From: Paenibacillus alba
GTDB taxonomy: Bacteria > Bacillota > Bacilli > Paenibacillales > NBRC-103111
DNA length: 64,000 nucleotides
Assembly (NCBI RefSeq): GCF_013204855.1
Contig: NZ_JABMKZ010000020.1
Coordinates: 1-64,000 of the forward strand
Direction of reading: 5' to 3'
A program made the translations under genes and the position numbers. Shown here in pieces: positions 9,153-18,021 of this stretch. Below the pieces are notes generated by a model. The model was not told the origin of the DNA. It ran no database searches and was given only the letters and a program-made list of their open reading frames with translations. Positions within the stretch are counted from its first letter, which is position 1, and every line of letters begins with the position of its first letter.

Positions 9153-9331
9153 CCTGCGTTAATGCAGGCTTATTCGATCAAATCGTGTGAAAATAGAAGA
9201 AAACCTGCGATTATGCAGGCTTTCTAAGCTCTTTCATCCAGGAAGCGAGAAATGGCCGCAAAAAGATGCATAATCGCAGGCTTTTCACGATTGCGCTTAT
9301 TTCCCAGAGGAAAAGGATGCATATTTACAGG
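9153..9331. repeat. four-dyad element, family A (copy 1)
   Basis: Four 16-base units lie in the gene-free stretch 8968-9446. Two forward units CCTGCG-N4-TGCAGG start at 9153 and 9204, and two reverse units GATGCA...CAGG start at 9265 and 9316. Start-to-start distances are 51, 61 and 51 bases. The same unit type and spacing recur at 20118 and 46808. Between the helicase start and the first unit, GGAATGCG or GGCAATGC recurs three times at 16-18 base steps (9087, 9103, 9121). Confidence 0.85.
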
Positions 9332-9446
9332 AATTTGCGAAATAGACGAACACGAGCCAAACTGCCGGCTTTTTTTTCGAACAAAGTCCAATTGCAGGAT
9401 GAAGAGGGCTGTCCTCAAGTAGGTTTATCTACTTTGGGGACACCCC

Positions 9447-9980
9447 CTATCCGTCAGCTTCCCACTCCTCGAGGAGCCTTTGTTTAATCACATCCCGCGC
9501 TCGGAACAACCGCTGCCGGACAACGCCCTCCGTCACGCCCAATTCATTAGCCATATCCTTGTAGGATAAGTTATGTATCCATTTCATCGCAATAATTTGT
9601 CTATATGCCGGGCTGAGTTGATTGATGTACGTAATGATCGCTTCACGCATTAGTTTCAGTTCAACTTCTTTATCCAATGAAACCAAATATTCCGAAGTAG
9701 GCGCTGATTCCTTCATGCTGAGAAGGAGCTCCGTCTCTAGTTCATCCCGATTGCGCTTATGCTTGCGAAGATGATTCAATGTTACATTCCGGGTAAGCTT
9801 CTTAACCCAGCTCTCATATTTATCGATCTCTTGAAGCAACGGTGCTTTACGGACAGCCCGAAGGAACGACTCTTGAATAATATCTTCTACACCGGCATGA
9901 TCTCTCAGGATAAAATAAATCATGGGATATACGAAAATGTAAAATTCTTGATAGATCTGTTCCTGTGTGCTCTTATCCAA
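9447..9980 (-). CDS. ECF-type RNA polymerase sigma factor
   Basis: A 177-residue sigma-70-family factor with only regions 2 and 4. Region 2 includes GVEDIIQESFLRAVRKAP and SWVKKLTRNVTLNHLRKHKR. Region 4 includes SPAYRQIIAMKWIHNLSYKDMA and the recognition helix GVTEGVVRQRLFRAR. It should direct polymerase to a small regulon. The start appears to be TTG at 9980, with no good ribosome site. No anti-sigma gene adjoins it: the upstream neighbour is a hydrolase on the same strand and the downstream region is a repeat element. A promoter and an inverted repeat lie about 70-120 bases upstream. Confidence 0.9.
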   Translation of the reverse strand: MDKSTQEQIYQEFYIFVYPMIYFILRDHAGVEDIIQESFLRAVRKAPLLQEIDKYESWVKKLTRNVTLNHLRKHKRNRDELETELLLSMKESAPTSEYLVSLDKEVELKLMREAIITYINQLSPAYRQIIAMKWIHNLSYKDMANELGVTEGVVRQRLFRARDVIKQRLLEEWEADG

Positions 9981-10044
9981 CGTATAAAAGTCACTACTAA
10001 ATATCAGTCTCAGAGACTTCGAAATAAACGCCCCCTAGCCTACC

Positions 10045-10071
10045 AGGTAGAACAACAACGATGTTCCTACC
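10045..10071. promoter_or_regulatory. inverted repeat at sigma-gene transcription start
   Basis: GGTAG...CTACC arms with partial AAC/GTT extension lie just downstream of the predicted -10 box, at the likely transcription start. The position fits an operator or a 5' mRNA hairpin. Confidence 0.4.
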
Positions 10072-10073
10072 TT

Positions 10074-10102
10074 ATTTTAGGTCATTCAGGGGGAGTAAAC
10101 AA
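10074..10102 (-). promoter_or_regulatory. promoter for ECF sigma gene
   Basis: On the minus strand TTGTTT (10102-10097) and TAAAAT (10079-10074) are separated by 17 bases. The predicted transcript would have a leader of about 85 bases. Confidence 0.55.
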
Positions 10103-10132
10103 TAATAATCATGAAATAAAGTGAGAAAACTT

Positions 10133-10942
10133 CTATCGAGGCTGTTCCAGCTTCTCCTTCAGCCATGCAAAGACATCATCCAATGCCTTTTCGTCTTCCT
10201 TGCGAGGGAACCGATGGTCCAATCCAGCATACAAGGCCATAGTATATGGCTTGCCTGCCTCCTCCAACGCATTGGCTAATTTGCGGGCATGTCCAATATC
10301 GACCTGACTATCCTTGGTTCCATGGACAATGTAGATGGGGGTATGAACCTCTTTGGCCCAAAGCGCTGGGGAGCGGTCCATGTAGGCCTCAACCTGTTTC
10401 TTGGGGTGACCAACAACGCGTTTCAGCATACGCCGCAGATCTACCCGCTGCTCATAGGTATCCAGCATATCACTTACGCCTCCCCAAACCACAACAGGTC
10501 CCACTCCGCTGTATTCTCTGGCTGCCCGCATCGCCATGACAGCCCCTCTGGAAAATCCGATGAGAGACACTGGACCAGGTACTACCTCATCTAACCCTTG
10601 CACCACGTCGATGGCATGAAATAAATCATACCGATCTTCCCCGGCGAAATCCTCACGGCCTTCACCGCCTTCATTGCCACGATAATAAGGTGCAAAGACA
10701 ACGAAACCGCGCTGTGCCATTGAGACGATTCTTCGCTTCCGAACCATGCCAACACGTTTAATGCCGCCACGGCAGTAGATGACCGCAGGCAGAGGACCTG
10801 AGCCGTCCGGAACAGCTAGAAGCCCTTTCACTTTTAAGCCTTGGCTCACATACGTTAGAATATATAAGGAAATATGCTTCATGAAGCATCGAATTTGTTC
10901 TTTGCTGAGCAATTGGCCATCTTGTAGAACGAATTGTGCCAT
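10133..10942 (-). CDS. alpha/beta hydrolase, prolyl-oligopeptidase-like
   Basis: A 269-residue cytoplasmic serine hydrolase. The nucleophile elbow is GFSRGA with Ser near 131, the acid is in HGTKDSQVD (Asp near 210), and the base is in GLDHRFP (His near 242). The order and spacing match the S9/dienelactone-hydrolase-like group with esterase or peptidase activity. CRGG near residue 58 provides the likely oxyanion hole. The RBS is AAGGGGGG. It precedes the sigma factor gene on the same strand, but the sigma promoter in between suggests separate control. The substrate is unknown. Confidence 0.87.
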   Translation of the reverse strand: MAQFVLQDGQLLSKEQIRCFMKHISLYILTYVSQGLKVKGLLAVPDGSGPLPAVIYCRGGIKRVGMVRKRRIVSMAQRGFVVFAPYYRGNEGGEGREDFAGEDRYDLFHAIDVVQGLDEVVPGPVSLIGFSRGAVMAMRAAREYSGVGPVVVWGGVSDMLDTYEQRVDLRRMLKRVVGHPKKQVEAYMDRSPALWAKEVHTPIYIVHGTKDSQVDIGHARKLANALEEAGKPYTMALYAGLDHRFPRKEDEKALDDVFAWLKEKLEQPR

Positions 10943-11030
10943 ATGTACCGTTCCCCCCTTTTTGACAGGTCAGTTGTCATCCTATAAACTAAAAGTGTTC
11001 TACCTATTTTCCATCCGAAGGGATGAAACT

Positions 11031-11288
11031 ATGAATACAGATTTTGAGAACGAATTTAATTCCTTAGTTGTTAAAACCGCTGAACTTATCACAGGCGACA
11101 CGTCACCTGAAATGATTGAGAAAATTAAGATTTGGGCTTTTTTCAATCATGTTCATAAATCGCTCCCGAATCTGACTTCCCACTGGAATCAAACTCATCC
11201 GGAAGGGAAAGCGGAGGTTCGCAGCATTTTTGAAGAGATTCGTGCATTAAACCAAAGCTTGCAAGCGAAAAATCAAGATCAGAAGTGA
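11031..11288 (+). CDS. DUF2573/YusU-like small protein
   Basis: An 85-residue acidic helical protein starting at ATG 11031, preceded by GAAGGGATG. A longer frame from 10779 overlaps the hydrolase gene antisense and is not supported. The pattern (FNSLVVKTAELITGDTSPEM, KIWAFFNHVHKSLPNLTSHWN, HPEGKAE, IFEEIRALN) resembles the DUF2573 family typified by Bacillus YusU, of unknown function. It stands alone between divergent and convergent neighbours and has its own terminator. Confidence 0.75.
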   Translation: MNTDFENEFNSLVVKTAELITGDTSPEMIEKIKIWAFFNHVHKSLPNLTSHWNQTHPEGKAEVRSIFEEIRALNQSLQAKNQDQK

Positions 11289-11291
11289 GAA

Positions 11292-11328
11292 AGCGGACTC
11301 CCAACCGTAGGACGGGGTCCGCTTTTTT
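11292..11328 (+). terminator. terminator after DUF2573-like gene
   Basis: The stem AGCGGACTCC/GGGGTCCGCT encloses a short loop and is followed by six T residues, four bases after the stop codon. Confidence 0.9.
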
Positions 11329-11440
11329 ACCACAATAAAAAGTATAAGTTTTCGGTTCCCGAAAACGTCTTTCTATTTGGCGATAAAACCTACCTCTAAA
11401 CGCGGTCGCTCATCTTTGAATGGCCTCGATAGAGGTTTTC

Positions 11441-12217
11441 TCATTTTTTATTGAGCAGCCCCGATGCCACACGGTCAAACAGACGTGGGAATAAATGAAA
11501 TAATTTGATGCCTATTCCGGCAACAAAGGGAAGATCCCTCTCCGAATGATTTCTTTCAATCGCTTTTATCAGCACCTTAACAACCTTCTCCGGTTTCAGC
11601 ATGAACCAAGAAATGTTTTTCACATAATTTCCGCTTGGGTCTGCTTTATCGAAGAAAGGCGTAGCAATGGGTCCTGGATTAATCGCGGTTACGGAAATTC
11701 CAGTTCGCATCAATTCTTGCCGTAAGCTGTTCGTAAACCCAAGTACGGCATGCTTTGTAGCCGCGTAACCTGTCGATTTGGCTGAACCGATCTTGCCTGC
11801 CATGGATGCGATATTCACAATATGACCGCTCCCCGCCTTCAGCATATGAGGAAGTACCGCTTGCGTAACACGGACGATTCCCAAGTAATTGACGTTCATC
11901 ATCTCTTCAAAGTGAGCAAACGGCGCCCCTGCGAAAGATTCAAAGATGCCATAACCTGCGTTATTGACCAAAATATCAATGCGGCCGAACCTGGCCATCA
12001 CCTGCTCAATCACTTCATTGACTTGTTCGATTTCGGTAACATCCATCGCATAGACGGCATTCTGTCCCTGCAAGCTCGCGGCAATGTCCTCAAGCTTATC
12101 TGTGCTCCGCGCTGTTAATATTGGAATGGCTCCCTTGGCCGCGAATTGTCTAGCCATTTCGGCCCCAATGCCGCTGGAAGCACCTGTGATCAAAACGATC
12201 TTGTTTGAAATGTTCAA
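11441..12217 (-). CDS. short-chain dehydrogenase/reductase (SDR)
   Basis: A 258-residue classical SDR with the cofactor motif TGASSGIG (11-18), NNAGYG, catalytic Ser in NIASMAG, and YAATK with Tyr and Lys. LTARS after the second strand suggests NADP preference through the arginine. The C-terminal part (ISWFMLKPEKVVKVLIKAIERN) resembles the DltE/YqjQ-like group with a hydrophobic tail, possibly acting on lipid-like substrates. The start is TTG at 12217, eight bases after GAGGAG; an out-of-frame ATG lies between. The CheX-like gene lies upstream, separated by a terminator. Confidence 0.9.
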   Translation of the reverse strand: MNISNKIVLITGASSGIGAEMARQFAAKGAIPILTARSTDKLEDIAASLQGQNAVYAMDVTEIEQVNEVIEQVMARFGRIDILVNNAGYGIFESFAGAPFAHFEEMMNVNYLGIVRVTQAVLPHMLKAGSGHIVNIASMAGKIGSAKSTGYAATKHAVLGFTNSLRQELMRTGISVTAINPGPIATPFFDKADPSGNYVKNISWFMLKPEKVVKVLIKAIERNHSERDLPFVAGIGIKLFHLFPRLFDRVASGLLNKK

Positions 12218-12244
12218 CGTTCATTCTCCTCATAGCGTCAATTG

Positions 12245-12281
12245 CAAAAAAAATGGAGATACCGCTCACGCAGCTCTCCAT
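12245..12281 (-). terminator. terminator after CheX-like gene
   Basis: On the minus strand ATGGAGA pairs with TCTCCAT and runs into eight T residues. It separates the CheX-like gene from the SDR gene. Confidence 0.85.
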
Positions 12282-12308
12282 TCCCTGTACCTTATGTATC
12301 CCTATTCA

Positions 12309-12767
12309 CTACGTTATTAATACTTGAATATCTAATTCACCAATACTTTCCATGATCAAAGGGATCGTTAGTGCTTTCTTCGGTATAAAGCCTGCAGCTG
12401 TTGCCGATTGAACGATCTTCGGTGGTGTAATATCGACCCGTACCCCTTGGTTGAAAAGCATTGTGCTTGCATTGCCGCTAATCATATTCCCAAGCTCTGA
12501 AATCGCACTCTTGCCCATTTCGTCCATTTCAGTAATGACGAATCCGCCCATCATAGCAGAAACCATTTTCAAAGCAACATCCTCAGCTAAGCCGAAAACA
12601 ATATCGCCTTCCATTTGCCCGGTCATCCCGATTTGGATCCAAATATACTTTTCCACAAATTTGACGTCTTTGACGCCGAGCTGCCCTGTTGTGGGGCGAA
12701 TGTTAGCAACTTGCTCGATGACGATTCTAGCCGACTCCAAAAAGGGATTAATGTACTCAGCCTTCAT
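12309..12767 (-). CDS. CheX-like chemotaxis phosphatase
   Basis: A 152-residue protein of the CheC/CheX/FliY family, which dephosphorylates CheY-P. The catalytic Glu/Asn pair is visible in SELGNMISGNAS around residues 90-101. The two halves have the family's strand pattern (MTGQMEGDIVFGL and ITPPKIVQS). Only one catalytic helix is present, as in CheX. No CheD or CheY lies nearby, so its partner must be encoded elsewhere. The chemosensory operon 15 kb away, with its receiver-domain output, is one candidate. Confidence 0.88.
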   Translation of the reverse strand: MKAEYINPFLESARIVIEQVANIRPTTGQLGVKDVKFVEKYIWIQIGMTGQMEGDIVFGLAEDVALKMVSAMMGGFVITEMDEMGKSAISELGNMISGNASTMLFNQGVRVDITPPKIVQSATAAGFIPKKALTIPLIMESIGELDIQVLIT

Positions 12768-13055
12768 AGCTCCGCTCCGATCTCAGTTGTGAATAAGTTC
12801 CACAGAAAAACGACCTTTTTCAACATTATACCTAAAAAATTAGGACAAGTATACTGTCATTTTTCATAAAATAGTTCCTTCTACTCACATACACAAGCGC
12901 TTGCTGCCCTCATACTAAAATTGTCAAAACTTCTGTTAATTCATTCCTTTTAGAAGGAAAACCCCACCCATACAAGGAAGAATATATAATATGGTGTCGA
13001 ATCCTGATACACTTATGGGGGGAATCCCCCTTAAAAGGAGCGCTGAAAATCCATT

Positions 13056-14747
13056 ATGTTTAAACAGCATACGACAACTAAAAAGTTTACGCTCTATCAT
13101 CTTGCGCTCGTTTATCATATAATCGCTATCGCTTTGATCGGTACGGATTTCTTCTTTCTGCATCATTTGGCCTATGTGCAAGCCCATTGTTATGTTGGTA
13201 TTGCCATTGATATCGTTGTTTTTGCAGTTATGCTTGGGATAGCCATCTATGGCATTAAAACGGTGAAAAGAACAGAAGTCTCCATCATTGAAACTGCAGA
13301 GCGATACAAGTCTTTATATGATAATCATCCGGATTCCATCATTTCCTTTAGTTTAGACGGGGAAGTCCTGTCTGCTAATCATGGGTTGGAGAGCCTACTG
13401 GGCCTAGGTCGCGAGACTGCCGTACTGACTTCTTTCATCCCGATGATAAATCCACCTGATCTGCTTAAAGCTCTTCATCATTTCCAGGTCGCTTCCGCAG
13501 GGATGCCGCAGAATTTCGAGGCCGCTTTTGTGCATCAAATGGGATTTCCGATCCAATCGAATGTGACTTTCGTCCCAACGATGGTCGATGGCCATATCGT
13601 AGGCGTTTATGCCATACTGAAGGATTTGACGGAAGTCAAGGAACAAAAGAAAGAAATTGACAAGCTCTATAAACAAAATCAGCTTATTCTGAATTCGGTA
13701 TCGGAGGGAATTTACGGCATTGATATGAGCGGGCGCACGATCTTCTGGAATCAAGCTGCTGAAGCCATTACCGGATGGAAAGTGGATGAAATGCTGGGCA
13801 GGCAGATCCATAATCTGATTCGCCCTACCAAAAGCGACGGCACTTATTACTCCAATGAAGAAAGTCCCATCCTGAACACGATTCTAGACCATGAAGTGTC
13901 GGTGATGAAAGAGGATAGGTTCTGGCGCAAGGACGGCACGACGTTCCCCGTCGAGTACATGTCCAGTCCCATGCTTGAAGGCAGAGGACAAGTGCTCGGC
14001 ACGGTCATTACCTTCAAGGATATTACGGAGCTAAAAAAGACGCAGGAGCTGCTAATTAAATCAGACAAGCTGTCTGCCGTAGGTCAGCTCGCTGCCGGTG
14101 TTGCCCATGAAATCCGCAATCCGCTGACGGCGTTAAAGGGATTTCTGCAGCTCTTGAAAACTAATAACGAAAAAGAGCAGTACTATATTGAAATCATGCA
14201 AAAAGAACTACAGCGTATTGAGTTTATTGTGAATGAGTTCCTATTTGTTTCGAAGCCGCAAGCTACACACTTTGTAACCCGTACGGTCGACTCCATCGTC
14301 ATGAGTACGATTGAGCTTCTGCAGCCGCAAGCCTTGCTCGGCAACATTGAGATTGCCGCCGAGATTACACCGGGGTTGCCGAAGGTTTCGTGTGATGAGC
14401 ATCAGATTAAGCAAGTATTCATTAATATTCTCAAAAATGCCTTAGAAGCGATGGACCAAGGTGGTACGCTTCGTATCGAAGCTGAGCCCGATGCTTATGG
14501 GCACAACATCACGATACGCTTCATTGATCAGGGATGCGGCATTGCCCCCGAACGACTTCCGAAGCTTGGAGAGCCTTTCTATAGCACGAAGGAAAAAGGG
14601 ACAGGCCTTGGCCTCATGGTCTGTTACCGAATTATTGAAGCCCATGGCGGCTTAATGCAAATTCGCAGTAAATTGGAAGAAGGAACAACGGTCGAAATCA
14701 CACTGCCTTCCACCACGACCAACATACATAAGGGAGTGTCTGAGTAA
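13056..14747 (+). CDS. membrane PAS-PAS sensor histidine kinase
   Basis: A 563-residue kinase. Two membrane segments (about 13-38 and 45-70) are joined by a very short outer loop, so the signal is probably intracellular or in the membrane. Two PAS domains follow (about 85-205 and 210-330). HisKA has GVAHEIRNPLTALKGF with the phosphoacceptor His at 351. HATPase_c carries NALEAM, DQGCGI and GTGLGL. The layout resembles Bacillus sporulation kinases that feed Spo0F. No response regulator is adjacent. The stop overlaps the start of the next gene (TAATG), so the phosphatase is coupled to it. Confidence 0.9.
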   Translation: MFKQHTTTKKFTLYHLALVYHIIAIALIGTDFFFLHHLAYVQAHCYVGIAIDIVVFAVMLGIAIYGIKTVKRTEVSIIETAERYKSLYDNHPDSIISFSLDGEVLSANHGLESLLGLGRETAVLTSFIPMINPPDLLKALHHFQVASAGMPQNFEAAFVHQMGFPIQSNVTFVPTMVDGHIVGVYAILKDLTEVKEQKKEIDKLYKQNQLILNSVSEGIYGIDMSGRTIFWNQAAEAITGWKVDEMLGRQIHNLIRPTKSDGTYYSNEESPILNTILDHEVSVMKEDRFWRKDGTTFPVEYMSSPMLEGRGQVLGTVITFKDITELKKTQELLIKSDKLSAVGQLAAGVAHEIRNPLTALKGFLQLLKTNNEKEQYYIEIMQKELQRIEFIVNEFLFVSKPQATHFVTRTVDSIVMSTIELLQPQALLGNIEIAAEITPGLPKVSCDEHQIKQVFINILKNALEAMDQGGTLRIEAEPDAYGHNITIRFIDQGCGIAPERLPKLGEPFYSTKEKGTGLGLMVCYRIIEAHGGLMQIRSKLEEGTTVEITLPSTTTNIHKGVSE

Positions 14748-15526
14748 TGAAAGGTTTTCTCATAGATTTAGATGGTACGCTGTACCGGGGACATGAGCCC
14801 ATCCCTCATGCCGCGGCTTTCATCCAGTGGCTGCAGCAGCACCAGATGCCGTTTCTGTTGGTGACGAATAATTCGTCACGTACGCCTGAGCAGGTGGCCG
14901 AGCATCTCCTGGCGCTCGGCATCGAAGTTCCCGCAGCAGCCGTCTACACGTCATCCCAGGCGGCTGCGCAGTACTTGACCGAGCAGCGCAGCGGCAACCG
15001 CGTGCATATCGTCGGCGAAGCCGGCCTGCGGATCGCCTTGGCGGCGGCCGGCTTCGCCAGTGATGAGACGACGCCGGACTACGTCGTCCAAGGCATTGAT
15101 CGCAGCTTCTCCTATGAGAAGCTGACGGAAGCGGTCCGCCATGTGAAACAGGGCGCGACCTATGTGTTAACCAATCCCGACCGCATGCTGCCGTCGGATG
15201 GGGGGCTCATGCCAGGCGCAGGCTCCCTGGCCGCAGCGATCACCGCCGCCTCCGGCGTGGAGCCGGTGGTGATCGGCAAACCTTCGCCGATCATCATGGC
15301 TTACGCCACGGAGCGGCTAGGGCTGCCCCCCGCCGATGTCTGGGTCATCGGCGACAACGTGCATACCGACATCCGCGGAGGCGCGGTGTCGGGGTGCCGC
15401 ACAGCGCTCGTGCTGACGGGCGTCGCTACGGCGGACAACGTGCACGAGCAAGTGGCGTCGGCGGGCGTGACGCCGGACTTGATCTGCTCTGATTTGCAGC
15501 ATTTTATGGACCAATTTAAAGCTTAG
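14747..15526 (+). CDS. NagD/AraL-like HAD phosphatase
   Basis: A 259-residue HAD phosphatase with a C2a cap. Motif I is LIDLDGTLYRG with nucleophile Asp near 7, motif II is VTNNSS, the lysine lies in GKPSPIIM, and motif IV is VIGDNVHTDIRGG. These are the hallmarks of the NagD group, which dephosphorylates nucleotides and sugar phosphates. The start shares a base with the kinase stop. The coding sequence is noticeably richer in G+C than its neighbours, mainly at third positions in the middle part. A role tied to the kinase is not evident. Confidence 0.92.
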   Translation: MKGFLIDLDGTLYRGHEPIPHAAAFIQWLQQHQMPFLLVTNNSSRTPEQVAEHLLALGIEVPAAAVYTSSQAAAQYLTEQRSGNRVHIVGEAGLRIALAAAGFASDETTPDYVVQGIDRSFSYEKLTEAVRHVKQGATYVLTNPDRMLPSDGGLMPGAGSLAAAITAASGVEPVVIGKPSPIIMAYATERLGLPPADVWVIGDNVHTDIRGGAVSGCRTALVLTGVATADNVHEQVASAGVTPDLICSDLQHFMDQFKA

Positions 15527-15542
15527 TGCTTGTTCAACCAAA

Positions 15543-15586
15543 AAGAGGCTGTCTCACAAGGTTAAAAAACCTAGAGACAGCCTCTT
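15543..15586. terminator. bidirectional terminator with 13-bp stem
   Basis: The perfect arms AAGAGGCTGTCTC and GAGACAGCCTCTT flank an 18-base loop. The stronger T run lies on the minus side, which fits termination of the MFS-PadR operon as well as of the plus-strand phosphatase gene. Confidence 0.8.
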
Positions 15587-15602
15587 CTCATTCTTATAAC
15601 CA

Positions 15603-15797
15603 CACCAATAAGAGCTTCTAAAAGCTCTTATTGGTGCCAAAAACGGCTCATAGTGGGAAATAGGAGTCTTTGGGGACTCGTATCTCCAGCAAACTCCCTC
15701 AGAACTCCTCCAAACGTAGATATAAGAGCCCCTAAAGGCTCTTATATGCACCAAAAGCCGCTCATTTGTGGGAATAGCAGTCTTTCGGGACTCTTAT
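15603..15797. repeat. four-dyad element, family C
   Basis: Four 24-base dyads with AAGAG...CTCTT-type arms occupy 15608-15631, 15660-15683, 15722-15745 and 15774-15797. Centres are 52, 62 and 52 bases apart. Units 1 and 3 read forward, 2 and 4 reverse, so the whole is a 114-base tandem duplication. Unit 1 extends to a perfect 15-bp stem (15603-15636). Arms covary: AGCTT/AAGCT in unit 1 and AGCC/GGCT in unit 3. It fills the gene-free stretch after the terminator at 15586. Confidence 0.85.
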
Positions 15798-15833
15798 CTC
15801 CAGCCAATTCCCACTTAATTGGAATTACCCAAT

Positions 15834-16412
15834 CTACTCGATACGATCCCAGTCCACTTCCAGCGGGGCATTTCGCTCTTGCAGACGGCCCTCTCTGGCA
15901 TCCTTCTGCAGCTCTTCCAGCCATTTAAGCTCGCAGAAAGCTCGTTTATAGCCGCCTACCATCATTTGCAGTACAACGCGCGGAACCGAATGAATGTGTT
16001 CTTCATACACACTTTTGGTACGCTGCATAATGATTTTCTGCGCCATAATCTTATGTTCTAGAATTTCGGCAATTTTCGCCTGATCGCCATGAACAGTGAA
16101 AGGAAGAGCCACATACAACGGGTGGTAATGTTTAATTTCCTCGTGCAGCTGCTCGACCAGCAGTTCTTGAAATTTATTTTTACCGGCTTCCGTAATTTGA
16201 TAGACCGTTTTCTCAGGGCGATTCGTATCCCGAACGACCTCTAGCGCTTCGACTAAGCCGTCCTTGCGAAGCTGATCCATCGCATAATACAGGGAGCCAT
16301 CCTGCAGCTTCATGTACGTATGCATGCTTCTTTCTTTCATCGTTTGACGAATATCGTACGTGTGCCGGTTGGCTTCCATCAATAAGCCCAAAATGACAAG
16401 CTTCATCGACAT
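15834..16412 (-). CDS. PadR-family transcriptional regulator
   Basis: A 192-residue repressor with the PadR winged-helix domain (residues 3-85: LVILGLLMEANRHTYDIRQ, KLQDGSLYYAMDQLRKDGLVE, TVYQITEAGK) and a helical C-terminal dimerisation region. PadR proteins often control drug efflux genes and are released by the ligand. The ATG at 16412 follows GGGGG and lies 12 bases after the MFS stop, so the two genes form an operon. A perfect palindrome upstream of the MFS gene is the likely operator. Confidence 0.92.
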   Translation of the reverse strand: MSMKLVILGLLMEANRHTYDIRQTMKERSMHTYMKLQDGSLYYAMDQLRKDGLVEALEVVRDTNRPEKTVYQITEAGKNKFQELLVEQLHEEIKHYHPLYVALPFTVHGDQAKIAEILEHKIMAQKIIMQRTKSVYEEHIHSVPRVVLQMMVGGYKRAFCELKWLEELQKDAREGRLQERNAPLEVDWDRIE

Positions 16413-16424
16413 CCATGCTACCCC

Positions 16425-17951
16425 CTAGTGTCCTACAGGCGCGCTTCCTTTGACTGGTGCACTCCCTACCTCAAGTTTAGCATTTCCCATCATAAGAATG
16501 AAGATGAGGCCGATGACGGCAAGAACGATGGTTGTTTGGAAGACGACAGCAATCGAATCCGCTAAAGCGACTAGAAGCTTGTGCAGCACCTCTGGCGGAA
16601 TATTGGCACGAACTTGAGGCTGCAGCAGCATGCGAGCATCATGAAATTTCTCCGCCATGGCAGGATCATTCAGTGAAGCCGTGATGTTATCTCGGAGGGA
16701 GTTCACTTGAATGCTGCCGAAGATCGCAACCCCAATCGCGGAGCCAACGGAACGGAAAAAACCAACCAGTGAGGTGACCGTGCCCCGGCGGCGGAAATCA
16801 ATTTTGTGCAGCGCCGACATCGAAGTAATCGGAAAGCAAGCTCCAATGCCGAGGCCAAGAAGAATCATATAGGTTGTAATTACCCAACGCTCTGAATCAA
16901 ACGACAGACCGCCAAGCAGAGACGTAGCCACCAACATCAGAGCGACGGAAACCAACATGACATTGCGATAGGAGAACTTCCCGATGAAACGTCCCCCCAA
17001 GGCACTGCTGACAACGACACCAAGCATCATAGGTGTTAACGTGGAACCTGCTGTTGTTGCTGAGCCTTCAAATACACCTTGGATGAACAAAGGAATGTAG
17101 GTTCCTGCGGAAATCAGCACAGCACCATACGCGAAGCTGACACCCATACTGGAGGTGAACAACCGATTTTTGAACAAATCCAAAGGGATAATCGGTTCCG
17201 CTGCATATTTTTCCACCAAAATAAATACAACTAACAGAACGGCAAAGCCGACGAACAAACCGATAATTTGCCACGAATTCCAGGCATACTCTTTGCCGCC
17301 AAGCTCCAAGGCAAACATGAGGGATACAATTGCAGCAGTCAATAGAACCGTACCACTCCAATCGATCTTAGCTTTGCTGTGCTCTACAGAACCGTGGTAA
17401 GAGAAAATAATTAGGAGTAAAGAAACAACACCAAGTGGAAGATTAATAAAGAAAATCCATTCCCATGTCACATGGTCCGTGAAGTAAGCGCCGATAATCG
17501 GTCCCAGTACACTGGACAAGCCGAATACAGCTCCAAACAATCCCTGCATCTTCCCTCTTTTTTCCGGAGGAAATATGTCAAAAATGATCGCAAATGTGAT
17601 GGGCATCAACGCGCCGCCGCCGATCCCCTGGATGGCACGGTAAATGATGAGCTCGGTCATCGAGGTTGCTGTCCCGCAGAGGGCAGAACCGATCATAAAT
17701 ACAATAATCCCGATAATAAAAAACAACTTGCGGCCATACATATCGGAGAGCTTGCCGAAAATAGGCATGGCAGCAACGTTCGCAATCAAATACGCTGAGA
17801 AAACCCAAACGAATTGACTGAAGCCTCCTAATTTGGAAACGATCGTTGGCATCGCGGTAGAAACGATCGTCTGATCCAGAGACGCCAATAAGAGTCCTAG
17901 CATCAAACCAACAACCGTCCATGTTGTGTTTGACTTACGTGTTAACGACAT
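16425..17951 (-). CDS. DHA2-type (14-TM) MFS drug efflux transporter
   Basis: A 508-residue membrane protein of the EmrB/QacA drug:H+ antiporter group. The N terminus has [16 protein letters not shown], the DHA2 signature motif D1 in the first membrane segment, followed by the [10 protein letters not shown] loop and about 14 membrane segments. AAAGGAG precedes the ATG. It forms an operon with the PadR repressor and should export hydrophobic or cationic compounds; the actual substrate is unknown. It is divergent from the LysR regulator gene. Confidence 0.93.
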   Translation of the reverse strand: MSLTRKSNTTWTVVGLMLGLLLASLDQTIVSTAMPTIVSKLGGFSQFVWVFSAYLIANVAAMPIFGKLSDMYGRKLFFIIGIIVFMIGSALCGTATSMTELIIYRAIQGIGGGALMPITFAIIFDIFPPEKRGKMQGLFGAVFGLSSVLGPIIGAYFTDHVTWEWIFFINLPLGVVSLLLIIFSYHGSVEHSKAKIDWSGTVLLTAAIVSLMFALELGGKEYAWNSWQIIGLFVGFAVLLVVFILVEKYAAEPIIPLDLFKNRLFTSSMGVSFAYGAVLISAGTYIPLFIQGVFEGSATTAGSTLTPMMLGVVVSSALGGRFIGKFSYRNVMLVSVALMLVATSLLGGLSFDSERWVITTYMILLGLGIGACFPITSMSALHKIDFRRRGTVTSLVGFFRSVGSAIGVAIFGSIQVNSLRDNITASLNDPAMAEKFHDARMLLQPQVRANIPPEVLHKLLVALADSIAVVFQTTIVLAVIGLIFILMMGNAKLEVGSAPVKGSAPVGH

Positions 17952-17974
17952 GAGGTGAATCTCCTTTTATCTTT

Positions 17975-17994
17975 TAATTTATATATATAAATTA
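17975..17994. promoter_or_regulatory. 20-bp perfect palindrome, putative PadR operator
   Basis: A perfect palindrome with the core AATTTATATATATAAATT overlaps the end of the -10 box of the MFS-padR promoter and its transcription start. Binding here would block transcription, as expected for autorepression by PadR. Confidence 0.6.
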
Positions 17995-18021
17995 TTATAA
18001 TCAAATTTGAGTATATAGCAA
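17994..18021 (-). promoter_or_regulatory. promoter of MFS-PadR operon
   Basis: TTGCTA (18021-18016) and TATAAT (17999-17994) are separated by 16 bases on the minus strand, 43 bases upstream of the MFS start codon. Confidence 0.7.

Noticed and set aside
9153-9331. CRISPR-like array (16-base repeats with about 35-base spacers)
   Set aside because: Units are palindromic and change orientation mid-array, spacer lengths are 35 and 45, there are only four units, and no cas genes are near.
12892-12907. CcpA cre-like site (AAGCGCTT core)
   Set aside because: Only the central eight bases fit well; the flanks do not match, and the neighbouring genes are not sugar genes.
12936-13187. 83-residue minus-strand frame before the PAS kinase
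   Set aside because: It overlaps the kinase start antisense and has no supporting signals.
14747-15526. horizontal transfer of the GC-rich NagD-like gene
   Set aside because: It is coupled to the kinase gene by a shared base and the GC rise is mainly at third positions; similar rises occur in other genes here.
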